The notes beneath the pieces are model-generated. The model was not told the origin of the DNA, searched no databases, and saw only the letters and a program-made list of their open reading frames with translations. A program made the translations under genes and the position numbers. From the NCBI GenBank assembly GCA_003665825.1, contig QPFY01000016.1, positions 744,001 through 808,000 on the forward strand: a DNA stretch of 64,000 nt. Reading direction: 5' to 3'. Positions 10,736-23,838 of this stretch are shown here, in pieces. Each line of letters opens with the position of its first letter. Within the stretch, counting starts at the first letter, position 1. The DNA comes from Microbotryum silenes-acaulis. Taxonomy: Eukaryota > Basidiomycota > Microbotryomycetes > Microbotryales > Microbotryaceae.

Positions 10736-11300
10736 ACGGATCGATTCGTCCTTGGCGTGTTGGATTCGTTTCTGGGGAGGGGAGCGGTGTGTTGCGTGGG
10801 CCGGGGAAGACGCTCGCAGCTATGAGGCAATCGCTTTGCGTTCTACTAGTCGTATACTAAACAAAAATGACCGAGATTGCGAGTTTGCCACAAAAGAAGC
10901 TTCCGATCGAGAGCCAAATTGAGTCTGAGAGGAGAGCCTCTGGACGAGAGCAGCAGGGACCACAGAGAGCACAGGATGGGACTTGACAGATAACCTCTTG
11001 CCGGCAATAAGCTGGATCCGGTTTCCATGAGAGTGCCAAGAACGCTGTTCGGTATCATTCATTTCGATCAAGCTGGCCGTCGCACCGGCGAATCAGCTCG
11101 ACGCCTGTAGACGCTGATGAGTCGCTGGCTTGTCGCCGGTGTCTCTTCGCAGACTGGCGCCCGAACTTGAACCCTGTCCGGGGTTGGTTTCGCACCTCCT
11201 TTCGCGCATTCCGCGCATGCTCGCGAGATCCTTACATCGCTCTTTACCCTTCTCGTTTCACCCTCGACCGCAACAGATCTCATACACCAAAAGATACATC
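10736..11300. other. Intergenic region eL42 / TRM2
   Basis: About 560 nt between two tandem plus-strand genes. It must contain the eL42 3' UTR and the TRM2 promoter. No protein-like frame, repeat or RNA gene was seen. Confidence 0.4.
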
Positions 11301-13524
11301 ATGTCCAACCCCGTGGCAGCTACTGCTCCCAAGCGAGCCTTGTCGCCCAACTCGCCTGGTCGAAGGTCGATTATGGAGTCATCGTCGACGTCGACGTCCG
11401 TTTTGAGCAATTTCGAGTCCGTTCAAGCGAGTAAGAAAATAAAAATGGACGAGGCGAGCACGCAGAATGGATCTTCTGCTCCTAAAGCGACAACAGTAGC
11501 GCAGCAACCTTCCCAAACACCAGCCTCGGGAGGAGGAGGAGGAGCAGGGGCACGAAAGTCGAACAAGAACAAACAGGGAAAGAAGAAGACCAAAGCCGTA
11601 AAACCCGGAGGGGCCGAAGAAGTCGGTGCGTTCGACGTCGTCGAATTCTTGGGACCGGAAAGGGTTGAGGCTTTAGAAGAGGAGGCGGAGAGATCGGGGG
11701 TGAGGGATTGGAGTCGTAAAGAGGCGGAGAAGGAATGGGGGTTTGGAGCGGAGGGGAAGTCGGTGCAGGTGAGGGTGGTGGGTTTGAATGCACATGGTCA
11801 GTGCGGGCATTCACAAGTGCCTGAGCTGCATTCCTGATGCGGTGCTGATCGATCACGCTGCTGCCGGCATATAGGTGACGGTCTCGCCAAGTTGATCCCG
11901 TCGGGGTCAACCGAACCGACTCGCTTGGTGACAATTCCCTTTGCGATCCCTGGCGAACTCGTCAACATCAAAGTCACGCGCCACGAACCCGATCTGTTGC
12001 TATCCCACTCTGATTTGATCGATATCATCGAACCGAGCGAGAAGAGAGATGCCGAGGTCGTCGAGTTGCCCGGGAAGGGCGAGCCGACTTTGGCGTTGCA
12101 GCAGGCGAGGAAGAAGTTTGGCAATCGCGTGCAATGCCAGTATTTCGGGACGTGTTCGGGATGTCAGGTGAGCAGTTCAACTACGTATAGTTTTGACTGG
12201 GATTAATCCTGAGGACTATCCTGTTCTTCCTCTGCCAGTACCAACCTTTGGCGCATTCGGACCAACTCGAGATCAAGCGCACCGTCGTACGCAAAGCCTT
12301 TGCCAACTTTTCCAAACTCCCCCCCAGTTCGATCCCGCCCATCGGGCCTACCTTACGTTCCCCACTCGAATACCAATACCGGACCAAGTTGACACCACAC
12401 TTTCAAACGCCTCCTACGGAGCCGAAGAAGAAACAATTCAAGGGGAAGGACAAGGTGGGAGGAGGTGAGGAGGAGGAGGAGGAAGTGCCCCCAAAGAAGT
12501 GGGAGTTGACGATCGGGTTCGAGCAAAAAGGGAGGAAGAGAGTGATTGATATTGAGGAGTGCGTGATTGGCACCAAGGTCATTAATGAGGAGTACAAGGT
12601 GCAGAGGGAGGAGGTGAAGAAGTAAGTCCACCTGGTTAGTGTTCCTCCCTTGTGGACGAGTGGAATTGAGGCGCCCTCTCTCTCGAACTGCCCTATAGGA
12701 ATATCGCCAAGTACAAGCGAGGCTCGACTCTCTTACTTCGTGATTCGCTCCCCCCTCGAGCCGCAGGTGTCACCAAAGCCTCAACCCCATCGGACGTCGA
12801 AGAAAAGCACGTCTGCATCTCCGACCACCACGCGACCGTGCGTGAAAAGGTCGGCACGAACGAATTCGAACAAGTCGCGGGTTCCTTCTTCCAAAACAAC
12901 TCGTCCATACTCCCCTCCCTCATCGACTGCATCGCCGAGACCGTTCGAGCGGCGAATCCAAAGACGACGCATTTGATAGATGCGTATTGCGGTTCGGGGT
13001 TGTTCGCGATTTCGTTGGCGGATCAGTTTGAGAGGATTGAGGGGGTGGAGATTGATAAGCAGAGTGTCAAGTGGGCGAGGATGAACGCCGAGTGGAACAA
13101 AGGACCGGGGAGAGGGGAGGTTGGGTTCAGGGATGGGAAAGCGGAGGATATCTTTGGGGTGAGTTTGCACGTACCTCTTTGAGACAGTCTCAAAATAGCT
13201 GATGTATCTTGTCGAATCCTCCACTAGACGATCGACTTCCCAGCCGACTCAACTACGATCCTCATCGACCCCCCTCGCAAAGGTTGCGACGAGCTGTTCC
13301 TCTCCCAACTGCTCGCTTTCAACCCCTCAACGATCATCTACGTATCCTGCAACGTACATACCCAAGCACGAGACATCGGGTGGATCGTCTCTCAGTCAAA
13401 GGAAAAGGTCGAGAAGGAGGGGAAGGGCAAGAAGGGTTTTTGGATCGAGAGTCTGAGGGCGGCGGATCTGTTCGCGAATACGCATCATGCGGAGGGACTG
13501 GCTATTCTGAGGAGGGAGGTGTGA
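11301..13524 (+). CDS. TRM2: tRNA (uracil-5-)-methyltransferase Trm2
   Basis: S-adenosylmethionine-dependent enzyme making 5-methyluridine at position 54 of the tRNA T loop. Exons are 11301-11796, 11875-12167, 12239-12621, 12699-13158 and 13228-13524, giving 642 residues. After a disordered Lys/Gly/Ser-rich N-terminus comes a TRAM-like segment, then 'CQYFGTCSGCQYQPL' and 'EYQYRTKLTPHF'. The Rossmann methyltransferase follows: 'FFQNN', 'LIDAYCGSGLFAISLA' (SAM motif I), 'GVEIDKQSVKWA', 'ILIDPPRKGCDELFL' and 'IIYVSCNVHTQARD', whose Cys is the expected nucleophile. 'NTHHAEGLAIL' near the end holds the conserved Glu that acts as general base in RumA/TrmA enzymes. All key residues are present, so the enzyme should be active. 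The extended N-terminus may add nuclear or tRNA binding; that is inference. Confidence 0.95.
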
Positions 13525-13961
13525 GCCTTTCTTGATCAGAAATTCATTGTTGCGTTATTTTGAGAGACGCGGCATAGTCGAGCGGCGTCTTTGTGCGACG
13601 TTCGCAAATTAATTCGATCGGGCTGAGCCTGGCTGAGATGGTCCGTGCGAGAGTGGGCTTTCGCGTGCGGCCGATGACATTCAACTCGATCGACGACGAA
13701 GACGGCGAGCGTCGTACGGAGCCCATGTCCGGCCCCAATCCTCGGCATCTCACGTGGACGTGTCATTATACCCTTCCCGACACTCCGAGGTCACAGTGTC
13801 CACCCAGCACCAGCCCCACCTCGCCTTGCCTCCGACTCGTACCCTCTCGCGTCCAAACAAGTCGCGTCGTCGTCCACACTCGTCGCGACGCGCGCTCGGG
13901 GTGCAGTGACTCGGAGCTGGTGAACACGACCGTGGCGTGAGGCGTCGGGACGGCTAGGATC
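13525..13961. other. Intergenic region TRM2 / UBZ4 gene
   Basis: About 440 nt between two plus-strand genes. Frames on both strands are short and show no family resemblance. Nothing recognisable was found beyond the expected 3' UTR and promoter. Confidence 0.4.
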
Positions 13962-16361
13962 ATGTCCAACTCCGACGACGATTTGGACAACTTCTTCCTT
14001 TTACCAAGACGAACGCCCGAACCTCCTTCACCTACTCAGCCGAGTCAACTCCATTCCCCTTCACCTTCTCCTTCGCCTTCTCCACCTCATCGGACTCGGA
14101 CTCGGAGAGCGAGGGAACAGTCGGACGAACAAGATGAGGACCAAACGCCGGGTTCTGTAGCCTCTTCCTCGGATGTAGAGATCATCGCTTCGACTTCGAG
14201 ACGCGTACAGGGAAGAAAAACCATCGTCGCCGGCTCGTCCCGAGACGATTGGTCGAGGACCAAGACCAAACGAAGCAGCCTCCACACCGCGTCACGTCCA
14301 CGACCCGCACTTGAAGCGAGATCGTCACGACTTGGAGTGAGTGATTCTAGATCTGGAGGAACGACCAAAGCTGCGGAAGAAGCTTCGGACGACGATGACG
14401 ATGACGAAGAGTTGCCACCCCCGATCGCCAACGTCCCGAGGTTGGGCGACTTGTTCAATTCTGAAGGCGGGGCCGCACTACGAGCGATGGCGAAGGCCAA
14501 TGGATGGAGGGGGGCGACCGCATCACCGCCGAAACGAACGGTTTTGACACCTCGGAACGGTGTGGCTGCAAGCAAGGGCAAGGGGAAAGGCAAGGAGAAG
14601 GAAGACCCGACGAGCGAGTCAGATTCGACCACGACTGTCACCCGGGGGAGGAGGACTAGCTCCACCGCCCCAACGTCGCATTCGGATCTTGATGATCAGC
14701 TCGACAAGGCGAGGTATGCAGCGACTCGTCAGCCTAGAAGTGAAGTGTCAAAAGGGAAAGCCAAGGAACAATCAATCAAACGGCCACGGCGAGTCTCACC
14801 TACCCCGACGCCCGAACCGCCTGTCGAGTTCGACGAGACCGCCCGAGCGCCGGCACCCGAACCATTCTGGGGTACAGAAGCAATTGTGATGACGTCCGCG
14901 ACGGCCAAGAAAGCGAATCGACACCAACATGGGGCAGCTACGGAGGCGCTACGCAGAATGTCCGAGCTCGGAGCACCCAGGATCGATCAGACTTCGCATC
15001 TGGAAGATGAGATCGTCGACGATGAGGACGAGGATAGGGGCGAGGGAGGAGCACAGGGGATACCGTTCCAGACGGCGGACAAGTACGAGACGGTCGCGGC
15101 AAAGGCCAAAAGAGAGAAGGCAGAGTCAATGGGTGAGTTTTTTCGGCTTGCTGAGGGATCTATCGTGGGTCAGCTACTCATTCGCAGCCTTTCCTTGCCT
15201 GCGCAGCCAAGCTCCGTGCGGTCCGGCAACGCAAGGCCGAAGCAGTCGCAGCGGCATCAACAAAATCAGGTCGCACTTCGTCGAACACACCTCGTCCGAA
15301 ACAATTGACCGTCGACAACCTGTTGGTGTCCATGTCGACCGCTAAAGAACGGTGTCTGATGTGCAATGCCGAGGTGAGCCCTCGACGGTGTTTCTTCATG
15401 CACCTTCCTTGGGCTGGTTCTGACAAAGTGTTGACGCTTGAAAATGAATTGCAGGTACTCAAGAGCGAATTACAAGCCCATACGAACCAATGCCTCGACG
15501 CCGGCTTCTCCCAAGACGACTTCTCCCAAGCGAATGTGCCCCCACGCCCGTACCAGCCCTCCGCGCCGCCACGGCCTGCACTTGACATCGTCGACGATGA
15601 TCCTGTGCATGACAGTCAGGAAATACGCGCTCGATTGGCGGCGGAACTCTTCTTGCCTTCACCACCGCATCGAGCGACTGCATCGCGAGCGCAAGATAAA
15701 GGGAAAGGTCGTGCAATGGAGCCACCCTCGGTCGTTGCGGCGCCTCGGACTGCCTCGCGTCATCAACAACTAGAGCTCCAGTTGGACGATGATGAAGACG
15801 AAGAAGAGTACTGGTCCTCCGACACTCTCGCCCTAGCCGAAACAGACCTATTCGACGAACCTCGAACCTCGACGCGTGCCCGTCGAAACGAAGTGATCGA
15901 GATCGAAGACGACGACGATGTCGTACGCGCTCGAGGTAGCGGGGGGATCAATACCGAACATCGACCCGGTCCACCTCAGGATGGGTCTTCACCTCCTCGT
16001 GGGTCGTTGTACGTCTCGACCATGAGCGCGGTCATTCGAGGTGCTTGTGAGTTGTGCTTCGTCCACGTGATCGAGACAGAGTCTAGTTCTAGACCGCTGA
16101 CGATGGGGATGGTATCTCACAGATGAAAGGATGTATTCGAGCAAAGCCAAGGGAGATGGAGAGGGAGGAGGGAGGATCGATCCTTTGGGGCCGCAGAAGA
16201 TGACGACTGTCTCGGCACCGACGGGGAGGAGGGGGGGTGGGGGAGGGTTCAGGAGGGGGAGAGGGGGATGGAAGAAGAGGGGGGGGGGACGGCGGCGAGG
16301 AGGCCGAGGAAGTGAGGAGGCCTCTATCGGTTCCGCTCAGAAGACCCCTATTTTGATATAA
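13962..16361 (+). CDS. Acidic, disordered nuclear-type protein with UBZ4 zinc finger and RGG tail
   Basis: Not recognised as a named protein. Exons are 13962-15132, 15207-15373, 15455-16046 and 16123-16361, with matching phases and 722 residues. Most of the chain is low-complexity Ser/Asp/Glu/Arg. Near residue 440 is 'ERCLMCNAEVLKSELQAHTN' followed by QC, a C-x2-C...H-x3-C arrangement like the Rad18/UBZ4 ubiquitin-binding finger; the exon junction falls inside the finger. Acidic stretches such as 'VIEIEDDDD' follow, and the last 70 residues are Gly/Arg-rich (RGG-like). UBZ4 fingers occur in DNA-damage proteins such as Rad18, Spartan and Slx4, but no SAP, SprT or Slx1-binding domain was seen, so no such identity is claimed. 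The protein could read ubiquitin on chromatin or RNA; that is inference. Confidence 0.72.
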
Positions 16362-16483
16362 TGTGATACCACGCAACCAGGCCTCGTCTCGCATCCATTC
16401 GCTGTAACTCATCTCCTGGCCGGGCGATTCGTGCGCATGGCGTTTATGGTGAAAAGAAAGCCGAGCTTGGCTTCGATATCTTG

Positions 16484-17707
16484 TCAATAATACAACACAG
16501 TATGTAATAGCTGATGGGGATGTTTAGCCATGTGCTTCTCGATGATCGAATTCATCTCTTCGTCCAGGTCTTTAGCCGCCTCAATCTGCAGAAACGGAAC
16601 AAGCCGAATGAGACGGTCAGCGACGGTGCTTCGAAGATTATTTGAGGGCATGGACGATGTAACTCACACTCGAGCATAGATCGAGCATCGCCTTCCCTGC
16701 AATGTGTGCTTCTTCGTGGTTGTCTTTGATCTCGATATTGATGATATGCACCGGGCGGTTCATCTCGCCTCCCCTAGTCAGGAGATCTGAATAGGCAGCA
16801 ATCCCTTTCAGTCAGCTTTCCTATTCTGGTATCTCCTGCCAAAGTGAGGTATGCCAGACTAACCATCACAAACGGCATCATAACACCTCTCCTCACAGGT
16901 GATGACGACGTCGGCGACTTTTTGTGATTCTTGCCACCTCTCCGGCGCGGTCTTGATCCTTCGATTGCGGTCGAGCATGTTTAGGAGGCCGTTGGCGGTG
17001 TAGCTGCATGAAAGGCATGGGACATGAGATCAATCCAGGGAAGCATCAGGAAAGAGTCGAGTGAGGAGGAGGCAGCTCACAGTCGCTCGTCTTGGGCTTT
17101 GAGGTCTTGGTACATGTGCTCGTAAGGGGTGCCAAAGGTGTAAATGTTGGGTCGGTCGATCGCTGGTCCGGGCAAGCGCACGGCCGAGCCTGTACCGGCG
17201 GAGATGACGTTGAAGTTGGCTCTTCTGGAGAGGGACATTACGGAACTTGGGGTCAGTATGCGACGTTTTTTCTTTTTGAGAATCGGAGGCTCAAGGTACG
17301 AACGAGAGCACGTTATGCCCCTCCATGGACCTGTTCTGATTGCTCGCGCACACGACGCAGAACGTCAACCGATGGCCATTCTTGGTGTCCTTGGTCGAAG
17401 GGGGAAAGGGATCGCCCAAGCTGGACGTGGTGGGTGGTTCGAAGGGTTTCTCCCTTAGTGGTGGTGGTGGTGGAGGAGGGGTTGTCGAGCGGGAGGCATT
17501 CGCTGTTGCTGCTGCTAGTGGTGCAGGTGGTGCGGAAGGGAGCGAAGAAGGGGGTGGTGTTGTAGCCAGGTGTTGAGGTGGTGCTTCAGGTTGGGTGTAG
17601 GGCCCTAGTGGTGCGGGAGGAGTTGCCGCTCCTGCTTGGGGAGTATTTCGGCCGAGAGTACGATGACGGAGTCGCGGATCGGCCCTTCGTGGGTCGGAGG
17701 AGGCCAT
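16484..17707 (-). CDS. SSU72: RNA polymerase II CTD phosphatase Ssu72 with long N-terminal extension
   Basis: Phosphatase acting on Ser5-P (and Ser7-P) of the Pol II C-terminal domain, part of cleavage/polyadenylation machinery. Exons in transcript order are 17707-17304, 17224-17081, 17003-16864, 16786-16668 and 16585-16484, giving 302 residues. The signature '[16 protein letters not shown]' contains the catalytic Cys120 and Arg126 (C-x5-R). It is followed by '[11 protein letters not shown]', '[19 protein letters not shown]', '[10 protein letters not shown]' and '[17 protein letters not shown]', all diagnostic for Ssu72. The usual family length is about 200 residues; here an extra 110-residue Pro/Ala/Thr-rich segment with a poly-Pro run precedes the domain. 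The first intron needs donor GTTCGT, also used in ELP2 in this window. The gene lies downstream of SEC7 on the same strand. Confidence 0.94.
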
Positions 17708-17990
17708 GTTGTATTCGCTCAACGGTGGGAGTCGGGCGCTGGTTTCCACACCTGAGAGCGATGGGAAGCAAGAGCAAGAGCAACGACCGTCGAAGCGCGC
17801 TCCGGCGACCTCCAGCAACCACGAGCGAAACGGCAGGAAACGGCTTTTAAGTGAGAACAAAAGAGAGAAGCTACGTTGCGAAAAACGAGAGATGAGCACC
17901 CCGATTAAACATAGATTACCAAAAAGAAAGATGAGAGCTTCGTCTTCAAACACATCGGCACACACACGGATATACACGCCAACACCCAAC

Positions 17991-20900
17991 CTACGACGAC
18001 GTGACAGGCTCTTCGACCACCGCAGCGGGCCCAGTTGTCGATGTGCCAGCCGAATCGGTACCTCCAATCCCAAGCACACTCCGACCTATCCGCACGTACA
18101 CAGCTCGCACGCACTCGCGAACAGTCGGATCCATATCCCTCACCAACGTGTTGGTCACGAGCGGGTACAGTCGTGCCAATTGCGCTTTGAACGCCTCGTC
18201 TTCGAGCGAACAGAACCCTTGGAGAATTTCGGCGCAGACGGGGGTCCACGCCGCGATGTTGCGAGCTTGCGAGTCCGGGTTCAGGGAGACGTAGTTGGCG
18301 AGGACGTCGAGACCCAATCTGTGATCAAAAGTTCAAAGTCAGTCTCGGTATTGATTGCGATCTGATTCACCCGATTCAACAACTCACGGAGCAAACACCT
18401 CGACAACCTCAGCCCGTTTGCCGACATGTGCGGCCGTCGACGAGTCGTTGTACATCCGCAACAACACATTGACCAACGTAGCCGCACTCGTCGACTCTTG
18501 CCTCAACAAATTTGGCAAATCGCGCATGAAGCCAACCTTCCATAATGCCATCCGCAACGGCTTGTCGGCGTTGAACTTCCTTGCGAATCGGTACGAGTCG
18601 TCGAGCGCCGACATGAGTTTGAGCAATTCGGCAGGCGGGATCGTAGTGTACACTCGTTCATGTTGTAAGAGCTCGTGCGTCGTCTCGATGAGCAGCAATT
18701 GCAATACGCACTTGACGATGATCTGTCGGAAGATGCGACGACGATCCGTGACCGGTGCGCGAACGTGTGGCACATCCTCGGTCGGAGGGGACAGGGGTGT
18801 AGGAGCGACGAAGCCGTTCGTGGCAGCCGCCGCGGAATCCGTCGATTCGGCAGGTGTGTCCGTCGAGTCGGGCAAGAGAAGATTCTCGTCAAAGAGCTGG
18901 AACGCAGTTGTTGTCTTGAAGAGCTGAACAAAGGTCGAGACGATGCGCTCCCACCGCGCGGGCGAGAGCTTTTCGACGTTGTTCTCGAGCAACTGTTGGA
19001 GGCAAGACGTGCCTATCCGTGCGAGTGTGTCGTTTTCTGTAGCAAGCAAAAGTGCGGTGGGGATGAGCTCGCGTGCACTCCTCGTCACCACCTCTGGAGC
19101 TCAAAACCAGCGTACCTTGGCAAATGCACTCGCACAGCAAATCCAACAACCGATCCAGCATCCGTGCCAGCGCATCAAAGTAGAACGAGAAGAGATCGAC
19201 GAGGTTGCGCAACGCCTGAATCATAGTCGTCGACAACCACACGCTCATGTCCTCGTGCGTACTGAAGCGCGAAACATCCGATCGCGAGCGCAGGACCGCG
19301 AAAATGGGGAAGAGCACCTCCTTGCAGATCGTATCCCAGAACTCGGGTGGGAACTTTGAGCCGTGAGTTTTGAGAGTCTCGAACAAATAATCCAGGGCGC
19401 TGTGGGGTGGGAAGGGCGCACGATGTTAGACAGCTTCATCGTCTTCGGTTCAAACATTAATCACTCACCGTTTCCGGACCTCAAGGTCCTCAGCGTTCAT
19501 GATAACGTCATAGAACCCAAACAGGATCGGGAACCAGAACCTGAGCATCGGATCATCATTCGGTGACGCCTCGGACTTGACGATCGCATTCTCACTCAAG
19601 GGGCATTGCGGGCACTCGAGCATCATCGGAATCAACGCCTTGACCAATTCGATCGCCTGCAAGCTCACGCGCTGGTATTTGCTGATCTTGCAGAAATCGG
19701 TCACGCACACCGTCAAATCCGCGAACGAGCCGTACTCGACGATACGAGCAAAGTGCTCGCGGTTGACGCGTTGCACGATGTCGAACGCCTGCACCGCGAT
19801 ACGCTCGTTCAAGACCTTGGCAGCGGCGGCGAAGACGCCAAACATCGTCCGCCAACCCGATCGCAGGTTCTGCACGCGCGCTTGGATCATCTGGTGCAGG
19901 CACTGCAGGACCATATCGCGCGCATCGGGGTTGTTGTTGTGCACCATGGCGTACTCGAACGGCTTAAGGAAGTCCTTTTGGAAGCGGAAGTTGGCAAGTT
20001 CCTCCTTTTCGAGGAAACGCATCGCGAGCTGGCGCAGCGAGTCGAGCGCGAGGAAGCTGACTTTGGCGTTGGTGTGACATGTGACCTGAGGCGGGAGAGC
20101 AGTGGGGTCAGAGAGCATCCATAACGGAAGCGAGACAAGCCTCGTGCATCGTGACTGACCTGGTTGAAGTGCTCGCCGAGAATAAGCCAAATCTGCGACC
20201 ACTCGAGTCGAATACGGTTCATGTTGTAGTACGAAATCTCAACCAGCTTCTGCAAACAGAACACGCGCGGTTGCTCGGCCAAGCCAGAGGCTTGAATCTC
20301 CTCCCACGAGACTTCGCTCAGCGCTCGTACGAAATCGACGATTGCGGTACCGGATAGGTTCGGTGTCGAGGAAAAGATCATATCCGCCGTGATGGTAATG
20401 TGCTGAGAGCGTGTCTCGAGGGCGACTTGCTCCGTGGGGCGTGAATTGCGTGCTCTCGATGTGAGCGTCGATCTTCTGCTCGCTGTCGATCTGAAGGACA
20501 AAAGAATGAGATAAGTAGCTGAATGCAGGAGTTTATCACGAGCTGCAGTACTCACGGTTTCCGTCCCAGCTCGGGAACAGCTTGCGAGTCAACACCCTGC
20601 GCAATCAACTGGAACCTCTCCAACTGACTAACGCACGTGACGACCTCACGCCACGACCCCTTGAGGTAATTGCCATCGACCATCGCGACGTCCAACAAAG
20701 TCTTGATCGCTTCGACGTTCTTGGCCTTCATCTCCCCCAAGTCATTGAGGAAGGTGAATTTAGCCAAGGTCGTAACAAAGGCATTGCGCTCCAGTTCGAG
20801 GTCGAACAAGCAGACGATCTTGATCGCTTGCTTGAACCCTTGTAAACTCAGCGTGATCAGATCCATGTCGTCCGTCGTTTGTAAAGGCGCTGAGATCCCA

Positions 20901-23805
20901 GCCAAGAAGGGCATCCACACGACCTCGAACATGGGTTTGACGTGCTCAAAGTGAGAAGCCGAGTAGAATTGAGCCGACGCGGCGGGTGCTCCCCTTCGTT
21001 GACCTCGTACGAGCGTGCGGAACAAGGCCTCGGTCTTGTTGACCATCCCTTCGGACTGCCAGACGTATTGCTCGCGTTGCAAGTCTCGTCCGACCGTAGC
21101 TAGCGCGTTTGCGATCCCACCTGCACCTCCCTGAGGCCCAGCGGCTTCGACCTCGTCCTTCATGCGGATCTCGTTGCGATTGATCTCGTCGTAGATACCG
21201 ACGAGCAAGGCCTCATCCAAATCGTTGCCGTCGTCGATACCGCGGTTATTGCGGATGAACTCGACTTTGGACATAGGTTTCTTGACCTGAGGGTTGTGCG
21301 CGTCCGTGTTGAGCAAGATGACCGAGAAAGCGAGGATGTAAGCCGTATCGGCATTCGCAAAGACACCAGGGTTGCCCGCCGTGTACCTCTCGGCGAACTT
21401 GAGCATGTACCGATCGATCTTTTGCGCTTCGCCGGGAAGTCGGAACGATTGTAGGAACGCGCGCAAGGCATCGACGAAAGCCGTGTTGGTGAAATCCATG
21501 AGGTCGACGAAGGCGTGCATCGTCGCAATGTTCTCCGCATCCCCTTCGCCCAGATACTCGCCAATCTGCGCCTTGTCGAGCCCATCGGCATGGAGCAAGA
21601 AGCGGGCCACATCCTTGGGCTCGTTCGAGCGAATGAAGCCAGTTTCGATTAAGAAAGATACACCCCGTTTCGGCTTGAAGTTGAACTTTTTGATACCTTC
21701 CAACAGGGTCGTCTTGCGCTGCTTGGCATTCTCGAACCGACTTGGATCGTCGGCGGGCACGACGTCGGGTGTCTGAGCTCGTGACCGAGCGAGATCGACA
21801 GATGCAGGAGCAGCGCCGAGCGAACGACGCGGGGTGTCGGAGTAGTCGGTATCCGCCTCTTCCGAGCGCGGTGTCGGCGGGAGGTTGGCGTTCATCGACC
21901 CATTGAATTCGGACCCGGTCATCGTCGTCGTCGTCGCGCCCCCTCGGGCGGCCCACGAGACGAGCGATCGCAGGACCGTGACGAGCGCCTCGAGTGCCTG
22001 CCGCTTGAGGTGCATCTCCGGGGTAAGGTGGGATAGAGCAGGGTCGGTCATGCGGGAATCGTCCGACAGCGTCGGACCCGGGGTCGGGAAAGGGGACGTT
22101 GAGGCTGCGGAGGGTTGTGCTGCAGCCTTGCCGTCCGTCGAAGCAGGGAACTGCGTCGTCCCCAACTTTGACACGATGTTGATCAGTCTCTCATAGATAT
22201 TTTCCAGTGATGAGCGATCGCAGTCATAGTTGAGGTAGATATCGACCAAGGCCTGCGGGTCTTGCGAGACCCGACCAAAGACGGCGAGCAGGATCGATTT
22301 TTGTTTGATCGTCGAGTTGCGCATCTCGAGGATGGGCAAGAAGATCTCGTTCAATAGCACCTCGATCTCCTTCTTGAGCTTGGTTCGCAAGCCCTGGAGC
22401 ACGCGCCAAAAGATCTCGCAACTTAGCTCAAAGACCTGGATGACGGGGGAGACCGCATTTCGTGAGAGCGCGAGACAGAGGTACTGTTTGATCGCCTGAA
22501 TGAAGGGAGTACGGTCGCGCGAGGTCGAGGAGATGATGGAAACGTGGGGGTCGACAAAGGCCGGGAGATAGTTGTTGACGATGTTCAAGACGAGATGAAG
22601 CGAGAGGAGCTTGGACCTCATGGCATGGGATTTCAAATCGCGCTCGCTGCATGATTTTATAGGAGTGTCGAATGTCAGCGTTGTTGCATTTAGTCGAGGG
22701 GTACAGCCAAGGACACGTACCTATCGCTTCCCAACGGCTTCATCGAGAGCTTGCAGAGGGCTCGGAACACCAAGAAGGCATCCTTGATGTAGAGGTCGTT
22801 CCGATTGACGGTCACGTCACCCCCAGCCATAATCGGTGTTCCTTCGAACGAGCGCTGGCTGTCTGTCGTCGCACTGCAGCCGTGAAAGCGCATTGCATCA
22901 GCTAACCGACTCACATCCCCCGAGATGCGTGCGGATCACTCACGTGTTGACATTCTCGAGTGCAGGTGCCGATGTGGAAGCTTCAGTCGCGGCATCTTCC
23001 TTCTGCTCCTCCGAGGTCTCCCCTTCTGCAACGGCCTCTTTAACCGCGACTTGTGGAGCCTCGAGGGATTCCGACTCTTTCTCGGTCTGATTTTCCTCTG
23101 CAACGTCAGCCTTCTCTTTGGTAGCTTCACCTTCCTCCTCGACACTGGCCAAATCGGCCTTGCTGCCGGCAAGACTTCCGTTGCGACTCGAATACCCGCT
23201 CTTGCCGTTGACCGAGTCAGCCGCCGTGGCAGGTGTGACGTCTCCCGGGATCAAAGACTGCGGTCCGAGCTTGATGCGACCGAATACGCCTCCGACGATT
23301 TGCCCGAGGGTAGCTTGAGCCACGGTTTGGACGGTCCCCGGTCTTCCGAGAAGGAAGACGTTGTAAACCGTCCTGACGGCTTTGAGCAAGGATGATTGAT
23401 GGATTTCGAGCGAGGTCGACAGGATGAGGGACAAGAGGGAAGACAAGAGACGAAGAAGGAGTGTGTCGTGTGGGGTCGTCGCGCCCGCTCCACCGGCCGA
23501 GGTCGAATTCGAGGTCGCACCGGCGGGAGAGGGGGAGAAGCAGTCGCACACGGTCGAGGTGACCAAATCGGCGAGAGGGATCTGGTCGATGGGCACATTG
23601 GCGGAACCCACTGATTCGCCCTCGTCGTTCGTAGCCGAGGCGGCGTCATTGACAGCATAGTGCGACGGCGGACGCTGGTCGACGAAAAAGTCATACGAGA
23701 CGAGTTTGCCGATGCAGTCAAGGGCGGTGATCATCAGGGGCAACGACTTGGACTCGCAGGCCAGCCGTAAAGGTTCAAAGACGAGATGAGGATCGACGGT
23801 TCCAT

Positions 23806-23838
<33 letters not shown>

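Noticed and set aside
16220..16340. G-rich tract as a possible quadruplex element
   Set aside because: It is explained by the Gly/Arg-rich coding tail of the UBZ4 protein; no separate signal is needed.
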